NCBI GenBank assembly: GCA_004431415.1
Contig: QPMI01000335.1
Location: 1 to 49,322, forward strand
From: Cyanophora paradoxa
Taxonomy: Eukaryota; Glaucocystophyceae; Cyanophorales; Cyanophoraceae
Direction of reading: 5' to 3'
DNA length: 49,322 nt
A program made the position numbers and the translations under genes. Positions 32,827 through 43,600 of the stretch are shown piece by piece. Position 1 is the first letter of the stretch. Every line of letters starts with the position of its first letter. The notes under the pieces are model-generated. The model worked only from the letters and a program-made list of their open reading frames with translations, was not told the origin of the DNA and ran no database searches.

Positions 32827-34618
32827 CTACCTGCGGGAGGCGGGGCGGGCGGAGGCGGGGCGGGCGAGGTCCTCGGTGGCGAAGCGGACGGCGGGGTGGC
32901 GGCGGGTGAGCTCCGCGGCCTGCTCGGGGGTGACGGCGGACTTGGCGAGGCAGACGTGGCGGAGGCGGGGCAGGCCGGCGGCGAGGCCGGCGAGGCCGGC
33001 GGGGGAGACGAGGGGCAGGCCCCGCAGGTCCAGCTCCTCCAGCGCCGCCCCGCACCCCGCCAGCTGCCCCAGCCCCGCGTCCGTGACCCGCTTGCAGCCC
33101 CCTGCGCCCCCGTTCGACGCGGGGGGGGGGGCGCGGGGCGTGGGGGGCGGCGCTGACCGAGGTCGAGGGATGTCAGGGGCCCGTACCCCTCGCCGCGCTT
33201 CGCCTGGCCCCTGACGAGCGCCGCGACGCTCCTGCGGCACACGTGAGGAGGGCGCACGGGGCATGCGCAGGGCGGGGGGGCGGGGCGGGGGCACTTGAGG
33301 CAAGCGTCTGTCACGCGCCAGCAGGCGCGCAGGCAGAGGCGGCGCAGGCGGAACGCCCGCTTCGTCAGGTCCGCCACGTCTGCCGCCGACACCGTTCAGC
33401 GGCCGCGCCGGGGCTCGCGCACGCGCGTAGCTATAGCACCCATGTCCATGATCCCTGTACGGGGGCGTCGCGCTTGGAAGAGGGGGTAGAGCGGCAGGGC
33501 GCGGGGTACCGTCGAGGCCACCGACGTCAAGAGACTCGATTCGTCCCCCCATGTGCTCGCCGATGATCTGGGTACTAGATGCTCGCGGAGGGGGGTACGG
33601 CGTCGGGGAGAGGGGTACGGACCTGCATAGAGACGTTGGATACCTTCTTGCAGCCTCCGAGCGAGAGCGAGCGCAGCGTGCCCCCCAGTCTCCTCGCCAC
33701 GGACTGGGGGTACGTCGCATGGTCTCGCGGGGCGGCGGGGAGGGGTACAGGGGCGCCTGGACGCCGACGTCGGAGACGCCGGGGCAGAGGTCGACGTCGA
33801 GGCGCTCGAGGCCCCTGCAGCGCGCCGCGATCGCCCCCAGCGTCTCGTCGTTCGCCCTGCGCCGGCGTTCGCGCGCGTCGGGGGCCTCCCCTCGGGGCTG
33901 TAGGGGCGGGGCGGGGCGGGCTTGGTGGCGGTGAGGATGAGGGCGCGGAGGGACTCGGCGGACGCGGCGACGACCTCCTCAAGCCCCTTGGGCGAGATCC
34001 GCTCGCACAGGCCTGCCCGCGCGCCGGCTTCAGCCTTCAAGGGCGGCGGGGTCCGCGAGCGAGGCCCAGGGGAGGGGGGTGACCGAGGTCGAGGTGGCGG
34101 AGGTGCGGGAGGCGCTCGGCGATGGTGCGGCAGGCGGCGTCGCTGATGGCCGCCCCCCGCAGCGAGAGGACGTCCACGCCGCCCAGCAGCGCCTCCTGCG
34201 ACGATGCCGACGCCGAGGCCGCCACGCCGGCCCCGGCGCCCAGCGAGAACGAGAGGTACAGCCTGGGCGCTCCGAGGTCGATGCGCGACGCTGCCGCGCG
34301 AGGGGAGAGCACGCGCGCGGCGTACGTACGTGATCGTGTCATCTGTGATCGTCTGCGAGCGGCAGCTGAAGATGCGCGCCTGCAGCTCGTCGGGGATGCC
34401 CTCCTGCCGAACGCAGCGCGAGTTGCGTCGGCCGTATGCCGGCGGAATCAAGCGGGAGAGCTTACTAGTGTCTCCACATACTGCAGCCGCTTGGCAACGT
34501 ACTGAATGCAGAGCTCCAGCTGCGAGACCAAGCCGTCTCAGCAAGCGCCGCGTACGCGTTCGCATCGCCCGCGCGTGGTACGCACAAGCGACGGAACGCC
34601 CGTCTTGCTGGCAGCCAT
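32827..34618 (-). CDS. Leucine-rich-repeat protein, Rad7/AMN1-like
   Basis: The start at 34618 gives MAASKTGVPSL, spliced to LELCIQYVAKRLQYVETL and EGIPDELQARIFSC. This 'LC...vaenl..vetLegIPdeL' block is the signature of Rad7-like RNI proteins in plants and fungi. Cysteine-type leucine-rich repeats follow: QTITDDTIT, VDVLSLRGAAISDAACRTIA, HLRHLDLGH, RISPKGLEEVVAASAESLRA, LERLDVDLCPGVSDVGVQ, LRSLSLGGCKKVSNVSM, RRLCLRACWRVTDACLK, GCKRVTDAGLG and LEELDLRGLPLVS. No F-box is visible; in yeast Rad7 the partner is an E3 ligase acting in nucleotide-excision repair. A repair or ubiquitin-ligase adaptor role is inferred. Eight or more short introns, several with GTACCCC donors. Confidence 0.75.
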
Positions 34619-34966
34619 GCCGCAACTCCGCCGCTGGCGCCAACTTAACTGCTGCCGGGGTCAGCCCGGGCCGCCCGGCCCGGCCGCGCGGCGGGTACTG
34701 CGGTTCGACGTTCGAGCGCGCGCGCCGACTCGCGAGATGCCCGTGCGGGCGCGGGCCACTTGTGCGGGAGTCGTAATTGCGGAGGGAGACGCGGAGATCG
34801 TGAGCCGTGCGCCTGCCGTGCGCCCGCGCTGGTATCGGTTTCATGCCGCCGGGCCAGCGCAGAGCGCGTCTGGTTCCACCCGTCGGCGCTCCGTCAAAAG
34901 CATATTGTGCAGTCCGCGCGCACGTGGCGATGAGCCCGCGGTGAGACCGCCGCACACTTCTTGCAG
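34619..34966. promoter_or_regulatory. Region upstream of the Rad7-like gene
   Basis: These 348 bases lie between the Rad7-like start and the first supported exon of the small plus-strand ORF. They probably hold the Rad7-like promoter and perhaps a first exon of the small gene, which I could not place. No other feature was recognised. Confidence 0.3.
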
Positions 34967-35340
34967 CTGCGCATACGGCGCTGAACGCGCGCGCCCCGCC
35001 AGGCGAGCGGCACTACTACGACCTCCACGTGCGCGGCGAAACGCTGAAGGACGCGTGCGCTACGCCGCTTGCGCCCCCCAGCGCCTTTCCGTCTAGCTGC
35101 TGATACTCCGTTTCTTTAGGGCGTTCTACTATGTCAACTGCAGGCCGGGGCGCGAGGTCCTGGAAGGCTGCGTCCGCTTCGTCACGGAGAAGGTGCTGCG
35201 GGGCCGCTTCGGGGCGTGCCGCCGAACTACGCTCGCTGATCATCAGCCCGGGCCGGGGCGCCCGCTCCGCTTCCGCGCAGGGCATCAGCGTCTCCGTCGT
35301 CGGCCCCGGCGCCGAGGCGGCGCCGCGTAGCCTGGCGTAG
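34967..35340 (+). CDS. Small unrecognised protein, 5' end not located
   Basis: I do not recognise this product. Three exons can be joined in frame. The first, after a TTGCAG acceptor at 34966, reads HTALNARAPPGERHYYDLHV. It splices (GTGCGC..TTTAG, with CTGATAC upstream) to AAFYYVNCRPGREVLEGCVR, which continues FVTEK. An 88-nt intron with donor GTGCTG then leads to GISVSVVGPGAEAAPRSLA and a stop at 35340. The aromatic and Cys content and the frame-preserving introns look like real coding sequence, unlike the surrounding arginine-rich shadow frames. The start codon must lie upstream; an ATG at 34930 does not fit the required phase. It may also be the 3' end of a longer gene. Confidence 0.35.
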
Positions 35341-35662
35341 TTCGTGCTGGAGGTGCGCGTCGGCCAGAGGACGAGGGGGCGGCCAGTGTGACGGCGTGAC
35401 CCGGAAACGCGCGTGTTTGGCGCGCGCGGGTCGCCCTGACGGCCCCAGCCCGCCGCTAGCCAGGCGCGAATGTGTTTAGAAATGAGGAATCCAAGATCGG
35501 CGATGAAACTTTCTGGTTTGATTGGGCGAAGGGATAGTCGACGATAGTTGGAGCGGGAGCGGCACAGGGGATTGGGAGGACGCTGCGAGGAGATGCGCCT
35601 GGGGCCGACGGAGGGACCGGAGGGGAGGCGGCGCGGTCTGCAGGGGAGGGAGGTGGAACTGC
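35341..35662. other. Intergenic region between convergent genes
   Basis: These 322 bases separate the stop of the small ORF from the stop of the single-pass membrane protein. Presumably they contain two 3' UTRs; 35470-35540 is AT-richer. Nothing else was recognised. Confidence 0.35.
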
Positions 35663-36660
35663 CTACTTGCGGGGGGCTGCCTGGGCGGCCGCCGTCTCCT
35701 TGCTGCGGGGCGGGACGGGGCGCGTCAGCGGGGGCCACACGCGGAGACTGCGGCGGAGTGCTCGACGCTGACGCACGCGAAAGGCGGGGGTACGAGGTCG
35801 AGGCGGAGGGGGGGGATGAAGGGCTTCGACTTCTTGGCGGAGGAGGAGCGACCGCCGGTGGCGGGGCTGGCGGCGCCGGCGCCGGCGCCGACGGGAGGGG
35901 GGGAGACGGCGCCGTCGAAGGGGACGGGGGAGGTGACCGGCACGAAGGCGGTCTGCTGGAGGGAGGGGTGCGGGGAGGCCACCGAGGAGGAGCGAGCGCT
36001 GGAGCCCGGCCGCGAGCCCGGGCCGGCCGGGGCGCCCGGCAGCGGGCTCTTCGTCTTGTCCGGCACCATCGCCACCGCCGCGATGCTCTTCACCGTCGGC
36101 ACTGCGGCGCGCGCCCTCGGCGGCCCGCGGCGGCGTGGAATGGAGGGGCGGCGCCGCACCGTCCCGCCCGTAGGACGGGCTTCGCCGCGGCTGGCCCTCC
36201 TCGCCCTCGGCGAGCTGCCGCTGCCTGTCTTCAAGCGTACTCGCCAGCCGTTCGATGTCTGTGGCTAGCGTGGGCAAGGCGCGAGGCGAAAACGGGCGCT
36301 AGCACGCGCAGGCACCTCGCCGGATGCCGGCGTCTTTCGGGTGCCCGCCATCGATGATCACTGATGACAGGGGCTGCTTGTCCGAGGTCTTTTTCCCTGC
36401 CGTCGAGGGTGAGGCATGCACCTGGCGGCAGTCCCGGGCCTCGGGGCGCCAGCGTGCTGCCGCCAGCGCGTGCTTAGGGAGCAACGACTCGCACCCGCTG
36501 TCCGGCTCGGATTCGGCGTCCTGCACTTGTAAGCGATGTAGATGCCTATGACGAAGACGACCAGCGCCACTCCGATCCCCAGGAAGATCGGCTGTTGAGG
36601 TTCGTAAGTCAAGCTAGCGGCACGTGGCGCTTCAGCGCGTTGGGTGTTATACAAACCCAT
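35663..36660 (-). CDS. Single-pass membrane protein with disordered Ser/Pro-rich tail, family not recognised
   Basis: The start at 36660 gives MGLYNTQRAEAPRAASLTYE, then one strong membrane helix, PIFLGIGVALVVFVIGIYIA, and a short basic stop-transfer segment (YKCRTPNPSRTAG). An intron (GTGCGAGTCG to ACGGCAG) joins in frame to KKTSDKQPLSSVIIDGGHPK. A second intron leads to DIERLASTLEDRQRQLAEGE, a likely coiled coil, and a third to VPTVKSIAAVAMVPDKTKSP. A long Ser/Pro/Ala tail (SSARSSSVASPHPSLQQTAF) follows. The last exon probably reads KETAAAQAAPRK, but the final splice phase is unresolved. With no signal peptide and a short N-terminus, either a signal-anchor or tail-in-cytosol topology is possible. 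No domain family was recognised. Confidence 0.6.
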
Positions 36661-37061
36661 GTCTCGTCCAGCTCCGACATCTCGCTGGCCTGGGCGGTAG
36701 GCAGCCGCCCGCCTGCCTGGCTAGCTGGGGTACGCGTCGCAATCGCCTTCTGGGGTACAGCCGCTGGGTGCCGAAACGCAGCCGGTCGGCTCCACGACCA
36801 AGCGCACTGCGGCATCGATATCAACATGCGTGTTCATTACATCCGCCGGCATGCGCAGCAGCGCCGCTCGAGCTGCAATGGGGTACATGGTGCGTTCATC
36901 CGGGACGGTAACCCCCGTAGATTCAGGACCGCTGCGCTGATGGGTGAGAGGCGCCCCCGCGAGCACGCAGGTCGCTTCGCATTGCATGCGCTAATGCACT
37001 TATTCGCGCAGCCTCTCAATCGAGCGCGTGCCCGGCCTCAGCGTACATCGCTCCGTCCCCA
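36661..37061. promoter_or_regulatory. Divergent promoter region, membrane protein / TyrRS
   Basis: This 401-base gap lies between two divergent starts and contains three GGGGTAC sites: at 36728, at 36753 (as GGGTACAG) and at about 36881. Outside genes such a cluster cannot be explained as splice donors, so it supports a promoter role for the motif. No coding feature was recognised. Confidence 0.4.
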
Positions 37062-40024
37062 ATGCTCGCATCAGCAGTCCGGCAACCGGCGTCGAATATC
37101 GTCGGTGCGGCGGCACGCAGCCTCATCAACGCCTCGCCCCGCCACGTCGCCGCCGCCGCCGCCGCTCGGCCCGAGCTCCGGTTCTCGTACTCGCCGCGTC
37201 CCGTGTCCGTGCTTAGCCACAGCGCGTTCCTGGGGAGTCGCGTCGCAGCTGGTGCGAAGCTAGAGCCTCCCGGCCCGCGCACGTCGTCGCTCCCTCATGA
37301 CTCGGCCGGGCGCAGTCAACGTCGCGGCCGCGGCGCGTAGCTCGAGCGCGGCGCGGCGAACTCTTGTCCAGGCCTCCGCGGCCGCCCCTGCGGCGGCCAA
37401 GCGCTCCAGGTCCGCGCGAAGCGAGCGCCTGCGCACGCGGCTCGCGTCATCGCGGACCTGGAGCTAAGGCGCGAGCACGGCGCAGCAAGATCGATGTGAT
37501 CAAGACGCTGCAGGAGCGGGGCCTGGTGTTCCAGCTGACGGACGCAGAGATGGGCGCCAAGCTGAACGGCGACGAGCCCGTCACCGTCTACGCCGGCTTC
37601 GACCCCACCGCCGACAGGCGCGCCCGCCTCGCAGCGCCGGCGCCGCGTCGCGCGGGGCCGGCCTCCGAGCGGGCGGGGCAGCCTGCACCTGGGGAACCTG
37701 GTGGCGATCATGGCGCTCGCCCACTTCCAGCGGGCCGGCCACCGGCCCATCGCCATCGTGCCCGCCCCGCCCCCCCCCCCCCCCCCCCCCCCCCCCGCCC
37801 CGCCCCGCTCCTCGACCGACCGCCTCCGCCGCCCGCAGGTCGGCGGCGCCACGGGCCTCATCGGCGACCCCTCGGGCCGCAAGACCGAGCGCGACCTGCT
37901 CGGGGTGCGCCATCCCTGTACCCCCTCCCTTCCCCCGGGACCCGGCCCCGGCCCAGCGGCGCTGAGAGGGCGGGGCGGGGCAGGTGGAGACGATCGAGAA
38001 GAACCTGCGGGGCATCGAGGAGAACCTCTCGCGCTTCATGAAGTTCGAGCCCGGCACCATCGGTGCCCCGCACCCAGCACCGCCCCTCCCGCCCCCGCGC
38101 CCCCCGACCCCCGCCCCCAGACGGCGTTGCCATCCAGCCCGCCAAGATCATCAACAACATGTCCTGGTGCACGACCCTCTTCTCGCGCGTGCCCTCTCCT
38201 CCGGCTGACGCGTACGCCCTCAGGTACGAGGACAAGAACGTTGTCCAGTTCATCCGCGAGGTCGGCAAGCACTTCCGGTGCGCGGGCTCGGATCCGCGCA
38301 CCGCCGTTTCTCCCGTCACCGGCCGCGCAGCCTCTCTACCATGCTCAACAAGGATTCGGTCCGGATCCGGCTGGAGCAGGTTCCAACCTCCCGCGCTCCC
38401 CCCGCCCCCCGCCCCCGCCCCCCCCTCCCCCCCCCCCCCCCCCGCCCCCCGCTCCTCTCCCTCCCCTCTTTTCCCCCAATCGCGCCCCGAACGGTACCCC
38501 GCTGATCCCTCCGGTGCAGGCGGAGGAGGGCCACGACCAGGGCGGTATGTCCTTCACCGAGTTCACCTACCAAATCTTCCAGGTACCCCTGCAATCTTCC
38601 TATACCCCTCCCCCATCCCAGCCATCCGACGGGGCGGGGCAGGCGTACGATTTCATGCACCTGGCGAGGGCGGAGAACTGCCGCGTCCAGGTTCGAACCC
38701 GAGGCGCGGGCCTGGGCGTCGCGGCGGCCCCTCACTTTGCGGGCAGGTCGGGGGGAGCGACCAGTGGGGCAACATCACGGCGGGCACGGAGCTCATCCGG
38801 AAGGCAGCCTGGCCGTCCCATGCCCCTCGGCCTCGGCCTGGGGCGATGCGGGGCGGGGCGGGGCGGGCAGGTGCTGCCGGGGACGGAGGCGTTCGGGCTG
38901 ACGCTGCCGCTGATGACGACGGCGAACGGGGAGAAGTTCGGCAAGTCGGCCGGCAACGCCATCTGGCTCGACGAGGAGAAGACCTCCTGCTACGAGCTCT
39001 TCCAGTGCGCCCCGCGCCGGGCCGCGGGGGGCGGGGCGGGGGGCGAGCGGGGGCGGCAGGTACTTCCTGCGGTCGGAGGACGCGGACGCGGGGCGCTTCC
39101 TCAAGGTCTTCACCTTCCTGCCCCTCGACGAGATCGACGCCATCATCGCCGAGCACGAGCAGGCCCGCCCCGCCCAGCATAGCGGGGCCCCCGTGCGCTG
39201 ACGGCGGCGGCGGGGCGCGGGGCGCAGGCGCCGGAGAAGCGGCACGCGCAGCGCATCCTCGCCGAGCAGGCGAGCCGGGGCCCCCGCCCGCCCCTCCCCC
39301 CGGGGCGCGCCTTTGGCGGGGGCGCTGAGGGGGGCGGCAGGTGACGCGGCTGATCCACGGGGAGGCCGGCGTGGCGAAGGCCCAGCGCGCCACCAACGTC
39401 CTCTTCGGTGCGCCCCGGCCCCGGCCCCGGACCCGGCCCCGGCCCCGGCCTCGCTGCCGGCGGGGACGAGCCGGGGCGGGGCGGGGCGCAGGGAACGAGG
39501 ACCTGCGGGGCCTCTCGGCCAAGGAGGTCCTCGGCATCTTCAAGGACGTCCCCTCCGCCGAGCTCTCCCGCGACCAGGCCCGCCCGCCCGCCCGCCCCGC
39601 GGCAGCCCCGCCCCGCCGCCCGCCCCTCACGCCGCCCCGCGCAGGTGGTCGGCAAGGACGTCGTCTCCGTCGTCGCCGCCGCCAAGGCCTGCCCCTCTAA
39701 GGGTGACCCCCGCCTTCCGCCCACCTCCCGCGCCCGCGCCCCCGACCCCGCCGCCGACCGCGCCCCGCCCCGCTCCGCCGCCGGCAGGCGAGGCCCGGCG
39801 CCTGATCCAGAACGGCGGCCTCTACCTCAACAACGAGAAGGTCCCGCCCGCCGGCCGGCCGGGGCCCTCGGGCGCGCCGCGCTGGTCGCTGAGGGATGTG
39901 GGGCTGGCGGGACGCGCAGGTGACGGCGGCGGAGCAGGTGGTGGGGGAGGGGGACCTCGTGGACGGCTCCATCGCCATCGTCCGCACCGGCAAGAAGAAC
40001 TTCCGCGTCATCCGCGTCCTCTAG
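37062..40024 (+). CDS. Tyrosyl-tRNA synthetase, bacterial/organellar type, with targeting presequence
   Basis: TyrRS charges tRNA-Tyr; this is the organelle-type enzyme. The start at 37062 gives [20 protein letters not shown], an Ala/Arg/Ser leader without acidic residues that looks mitochondrial or dual-targeted. It spans about 90 residues and two introns. The catalytic core begins [17 protein letters not shown] and [13 protein letters not shown], then [20 protein letters not shown] (HIGH-type motif HLGN), [50 protein letters not shown] and [17 protein letters not shown] (KMSKS-type KFGKS). The C-terminal S4 RNA-binding domain follows: [18 protein letters not shown] and [18 protein letters not shown]. 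About fifteen introns, two with pure C runs (37770-37796, 38427-38443). All catalytic landmarks are intact. Confidence 0.94.
37770..37796. repeat. Poly-C tract in a TyrRS intron
   Basis: About 27 consecutive C lie between a donor GTGCCC (after IAI) and the acceptor CCGCAG preceding [11 protein letters not shown]. Confidence 0.85.
38427..38443. repeat. Poly-C tract in a TyrRS intron
   Basis: About 17 consecutive C lie in the intron following IRLEQ; a mixed C/T stretch continues to the acceptor GGTGCAG at about 38519. Confidence 0.8.
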
Positions 40025-40370
40025 CGCCCCGGCCCCGGCCCCCGCCCCGCGAGCGCGAGCCGCCTTCGTCTTGGCGACTGCCAGGCTGGATATCGATCCG
40101 AGCGAAAGTGTTCCTCGAGCTCTTTACATCAGCGCGTGCTGCGCCTGCGCATGCGCGCGGGGGGGCGTATGAAGAAGACATTCGCTAGCCAGCTGCCGCA
40201 GTACTGCGGCAAGAAGCACAGCCGTTGAGCTGCGCGCAGCTGTGGTCGGCAGGGCCGGCGCCGCATGCATGTAGCTGCAATGTACTAGTACTAGTATATG
40301 GCCACTCGAGCTCAAGGAAAGCTGCGCGAGCGCTAGCTCTAGCGCGTGCAAGCGTAGCGCTAGCGCTAGT

Positions 40371-40395
40371 GGGGGGGGGGGGAGGGGGAGGGGGG
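40371..40395. repeat. Intergenic G-rich run
   Basis: A run of G interrupted by single A bases follows directly after an AGCGCTAGCGCTAG palindrome, outside any gene. It has enough G tracts to form a G-quadruplex on the plus strand. This is the only long homopurine run in the window not explained as the antisense of an intron C tract. Confidence 0.6.
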
Positions 40396-40500
40396 TAAGA
40401 CAGCCTTCTAAAGCAACGTACCCAGTTTTCGGGCAGAGTACCTAGCGGCGGCGCCAGTGTTCGTGATGAGCAAGCCCGATTGTTGCTAGGCTCTGCTGTC

Positions 40501-40546
40501 CGGATCGACTGCCCGCAGCTCGTCGGATCGACTGCCCGCGGCTCGG
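40501..40546. repeat. 23-nt direct repeat, two copies
   Basis: The unit CGGATCGACTGCCCGCAGCT (plus CGT) at 40501-40523 is repeated at 40524-40546 with one internal A-to-G change and one difference at its end. It lies about 105-150 nt before the STAND gene start and could be a duplicated protein-binding site or chance slippage. Confidence 0.7.
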
Positions 40547-40650
40547 AGGAGCTGCAAGGAGCCGCCTCGGATCGCCGGCTCAGATCGTAGCTAGGTGCGG
40601 CCGCTTCGTGCAGTCTGCGGCGCAGACACCAGCAGCCTTCCATCTCAACA

Positions 40651-43600
40651 ATGGGGCCTCAAAACGCGGACTTTCCGGACGGCGGCGGAGTGCCGATGTC
40701 GCCCGGCTTCGAGGCGTCGGTCCCGTATGGCGGATACTTGTTTGTCAAGAAGATGCTAGGTTGGAGGAAGCGATATGTGCACATATACTTCGACAAGCTC
40801 GCGTACGGGTCCAAGAAAGAGGTGCGCCGAGCCCGTGCGCCGAACCAGTCTCGAGGCTGACTGGGGCGCGACGTGCCGAGCAGTCGAAGCAGAAGAGCTA
40901 CTCATACCCGGAAACGTCGAAGTGCATCATTCGGCCCATCGCGAACCCGAAGGGCGGCAAGTTCGGGTTTCGGGTGCGCGCGAGCCCTCCCGAGTCGGCC
41001 GCGGGGCCGCGGCGAGCGCGGCGCGGCGCAGGTCGACCTGCCGGAGCGGAAATTTGCGCTGTACGCCGAGTCGGAGGGGGAGCGGGACCTGTGGATGAGG
41101 TGCTTCCGCCTGGTGCACTTCCGGCTCTCCACGGACGAGGTCAAGTCCGACGACGAGGAGACCGGCGGCGACCCGACCGTGCGCCCCGTTTCCTCGCTCA
41201 TCCTGCCACCTCGCCGCCCCCGACCCCGCCGAGCGGCGCGCGCGCAGTCCGGCGGGAACCGGACGTCGAATGAGGGCCGCCCGTCGCTCGATGGCGCCTC
41301 GAGCGCGACGCCGTCGTCCCGGAGGGCGAGCGCGAGGCACGCGATGCCGCCCGAGTCGCCGCCCGACCCGCAGACCGTCGTCAGCTTCGCCCCGGCCGAC
41401 GGGCACCAGTTCCGGGAGGACGCGCTGGTGCCCATCCCGACGGGCCCCGCCCTCTTCCGCCTGGCGGAGGCGCCGGTGTGGGAGTCGCCCTCGCGGTCGC
41501 TGCCGCCGGACGCGGCGGTGCAGCTGGACAACATCACGCGCGCCTCGTTCCTCGCCGCCTGCGCCCGCGACGTCCGCGACAACGGCGAGTTCCTCGCCCT
41601 CGCCAGCAGGTCCCGCCCCCGCCCCGCCCCGCCCCGTCCCGCCCCGCCCCGCCCCGCCCTCGCTGCCGCCGCGCCGGCGGCTGAGGCGGTGGCGGCAGCC
41701 TGTGCGACGAGTTCGCGGGGCTCTCGGCGCCCTCGGCGGCCGAGTGCCTCGAGCTCGCCGCCCTCGTCACCGCCCGCAACATCCCCCTCACCAACCGCGT
41801 CCGCCCGCCCCCTGCTTCCCGGCGCGCCGCGCCGGGCCGAGCCGGGCGGCGGGGCGCAGGTGCTGCTGCTGCTCCTCGCCAAGGGCGTCCTCCCGTTCCT
41901 GGACGCGCCCCCGGGGAGCCCCTGCTTCTCCTGGGCCCCCGTCGCCGCCCTCGGCCTGGTGCCGCCCCCGCCCCCCCGCCAGCCCTGGCTGCCAGCCCGG
42001 GGGCCGCTGAGCGGCTGGTGCGCGTCGCGGCCGCAGGCGCTGCAGCACTCGTGGCCCGGGGCCGTCGAGGAGGGCACCGTCTACGCCGTCTCCTCCGCCG
42101 TCCTCGTGCGCCCCGCCCCGTCCTCCCCGCCCCCGCCCCGCCCGGCCACGGCGGCTTCCGACGGGGCCGGCAGGCGATGCTGCGGCGGGCGTTCGGGGCG
42201 GCTCCGGCGTCGGCGACGGCGGCGAGCCAGGCGCGGGCGGCGCTGCGGGCGGCCGGCATGGCCGACTCGCTGGGCGGCTCGGGGGAGTGGGAGGAGGACC
42301 CGCCCGGCGCCGCCGAGGAGGAAGAGGAGGAGGAGGAGGAGGAGCCCCTCGCCGCCGCCGGGCACGCCCCGGGGGCCGCCGCGGGGCCGGGGGCGTCGCG
42401 GCGGGGCAGCACGGCGGGGGCCCCCCGAAGCAGGCGTACGACCTGACGCCGGTCTTCGTGCTGCAAGCGGCGGGGGAGCTGCTGGAGGGCCTGGGGCGAC
42501 GGCGCGCACGGGGCGGCGACGATCGCGCAGTGCTGCGCCGAGGCCGGCGCCCTCTCCGGCGTCGACGCCTCCTGCGCGATGCCGAGGCCTCCGGCTCCGG
42601 CGCGGCGGCGGAGGCGCGGCGGCCTCGCGGGTGCCGGCGGCGTGCGGGGCGCTGCAGGGCGAGGCGGCGTACGCGCGCAGGCCCTGCGCGACCTCGCCCT
42701 CCTCGCCGCCGAGTCCGCCGCCGGCGGCCGCCCCGTCCAGGGCTCCCCTCCTTTGACCAGGTCCCCGGCGCCCCGCCCGCTCCCCGCCCCGCCAGCGCTG
42801 AGGGCCGGGGGGCGGGGCGGCAGGCGCTGCGGAACGCGGCGGTGCACGTGAACGTGGGGGTGGGGGCGGCGGTGCGGCTGGCGGGGATGCAGGACGCGGT
42901 GCAGTCCGTCGTGCAGCTCCCCCCGGGGGCCCTCCTCGACTGCTGCCTCCTCCTCGACGGGCCCGAGCCGCGCTCCCCGGACCAGGCCCGCCCCGCCCCG
43001 CCCCGCCCGCTCCGCTTCGCTGACGAGGCGGCGGGGCGCAGCGGGCGGCGCCGCAGCCGCTCTCGATGCCGTTCGCGGCGGCGACGATCTCGCAGCTGGC
43101 GCCGGGGGGCCTCAAGGACCAGGTCCCCGCCCCGGGCCCCGGCGAGAGGCCCCAGCCCGTGCGCCCCGCCCCCCGCCCCGGGAGACCGCCGCCGCCCGAC
43201 CGAGCGCTCCGAGCCGGCGCAGGGGCGGGAGTGGTACGCCGCGGCGCGCCTCATCAAGGCGCTGCTGGACCGCGGCCGCACCGCCCAGGTCCGCCCCCGC
43301 CCCCGCCCCCGCCCCCGCCTCCGGGGGAGGGCCCGAGGCAGGGGCGAGCGGGCTGGGCGGGCGCGCAGGTGGAGATCCTGCTGGGGGAGCCCTCGTTGGG
43401 CCGCCTCCTCGCCACGACGCCGCTCGGGCCCTGGCTCGCCGGCCGCTTCCAGATCCTCGCCGCCTCCGCCCCCGAGTACCACGTGTTCAGCGGGGCGGCC
43501 AAGTGGCTGGCGAGCCTGGCGCGCACGGCGGGGGACTCGCCGGCGCTGCTGGCGGCCGCCGTGCACGCCCTCGTCGAGCTCGGCTGCCACCCGGACGGCC

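Larger units (their letters stand above)
40025..40650. other. Intergenic region upstream of the STAND gene, with small repeats
   Basis: These 626 bases include the TyrRS 3' region and the STAND promoter. They carry a CTAG/AGCGCTAGCGCTAG-rich palindromic stretch (about 40284-40370), then a G-rich run with interspersed A (40371-40395) and a 23-nt direct repeat (40501-40546). No gene was recognised. Confidence 0.5.

Noticed and set aside
36399-36430. A 25-nt intron (GTGCATGCC..GGCAG) in the single-pass membrane protein
   Set aside because: Removing 25 nt alone breaks the frame. A larger intron ending at the same acceptor keeps it and gives the continuous segment AGKKTSDKQPL.
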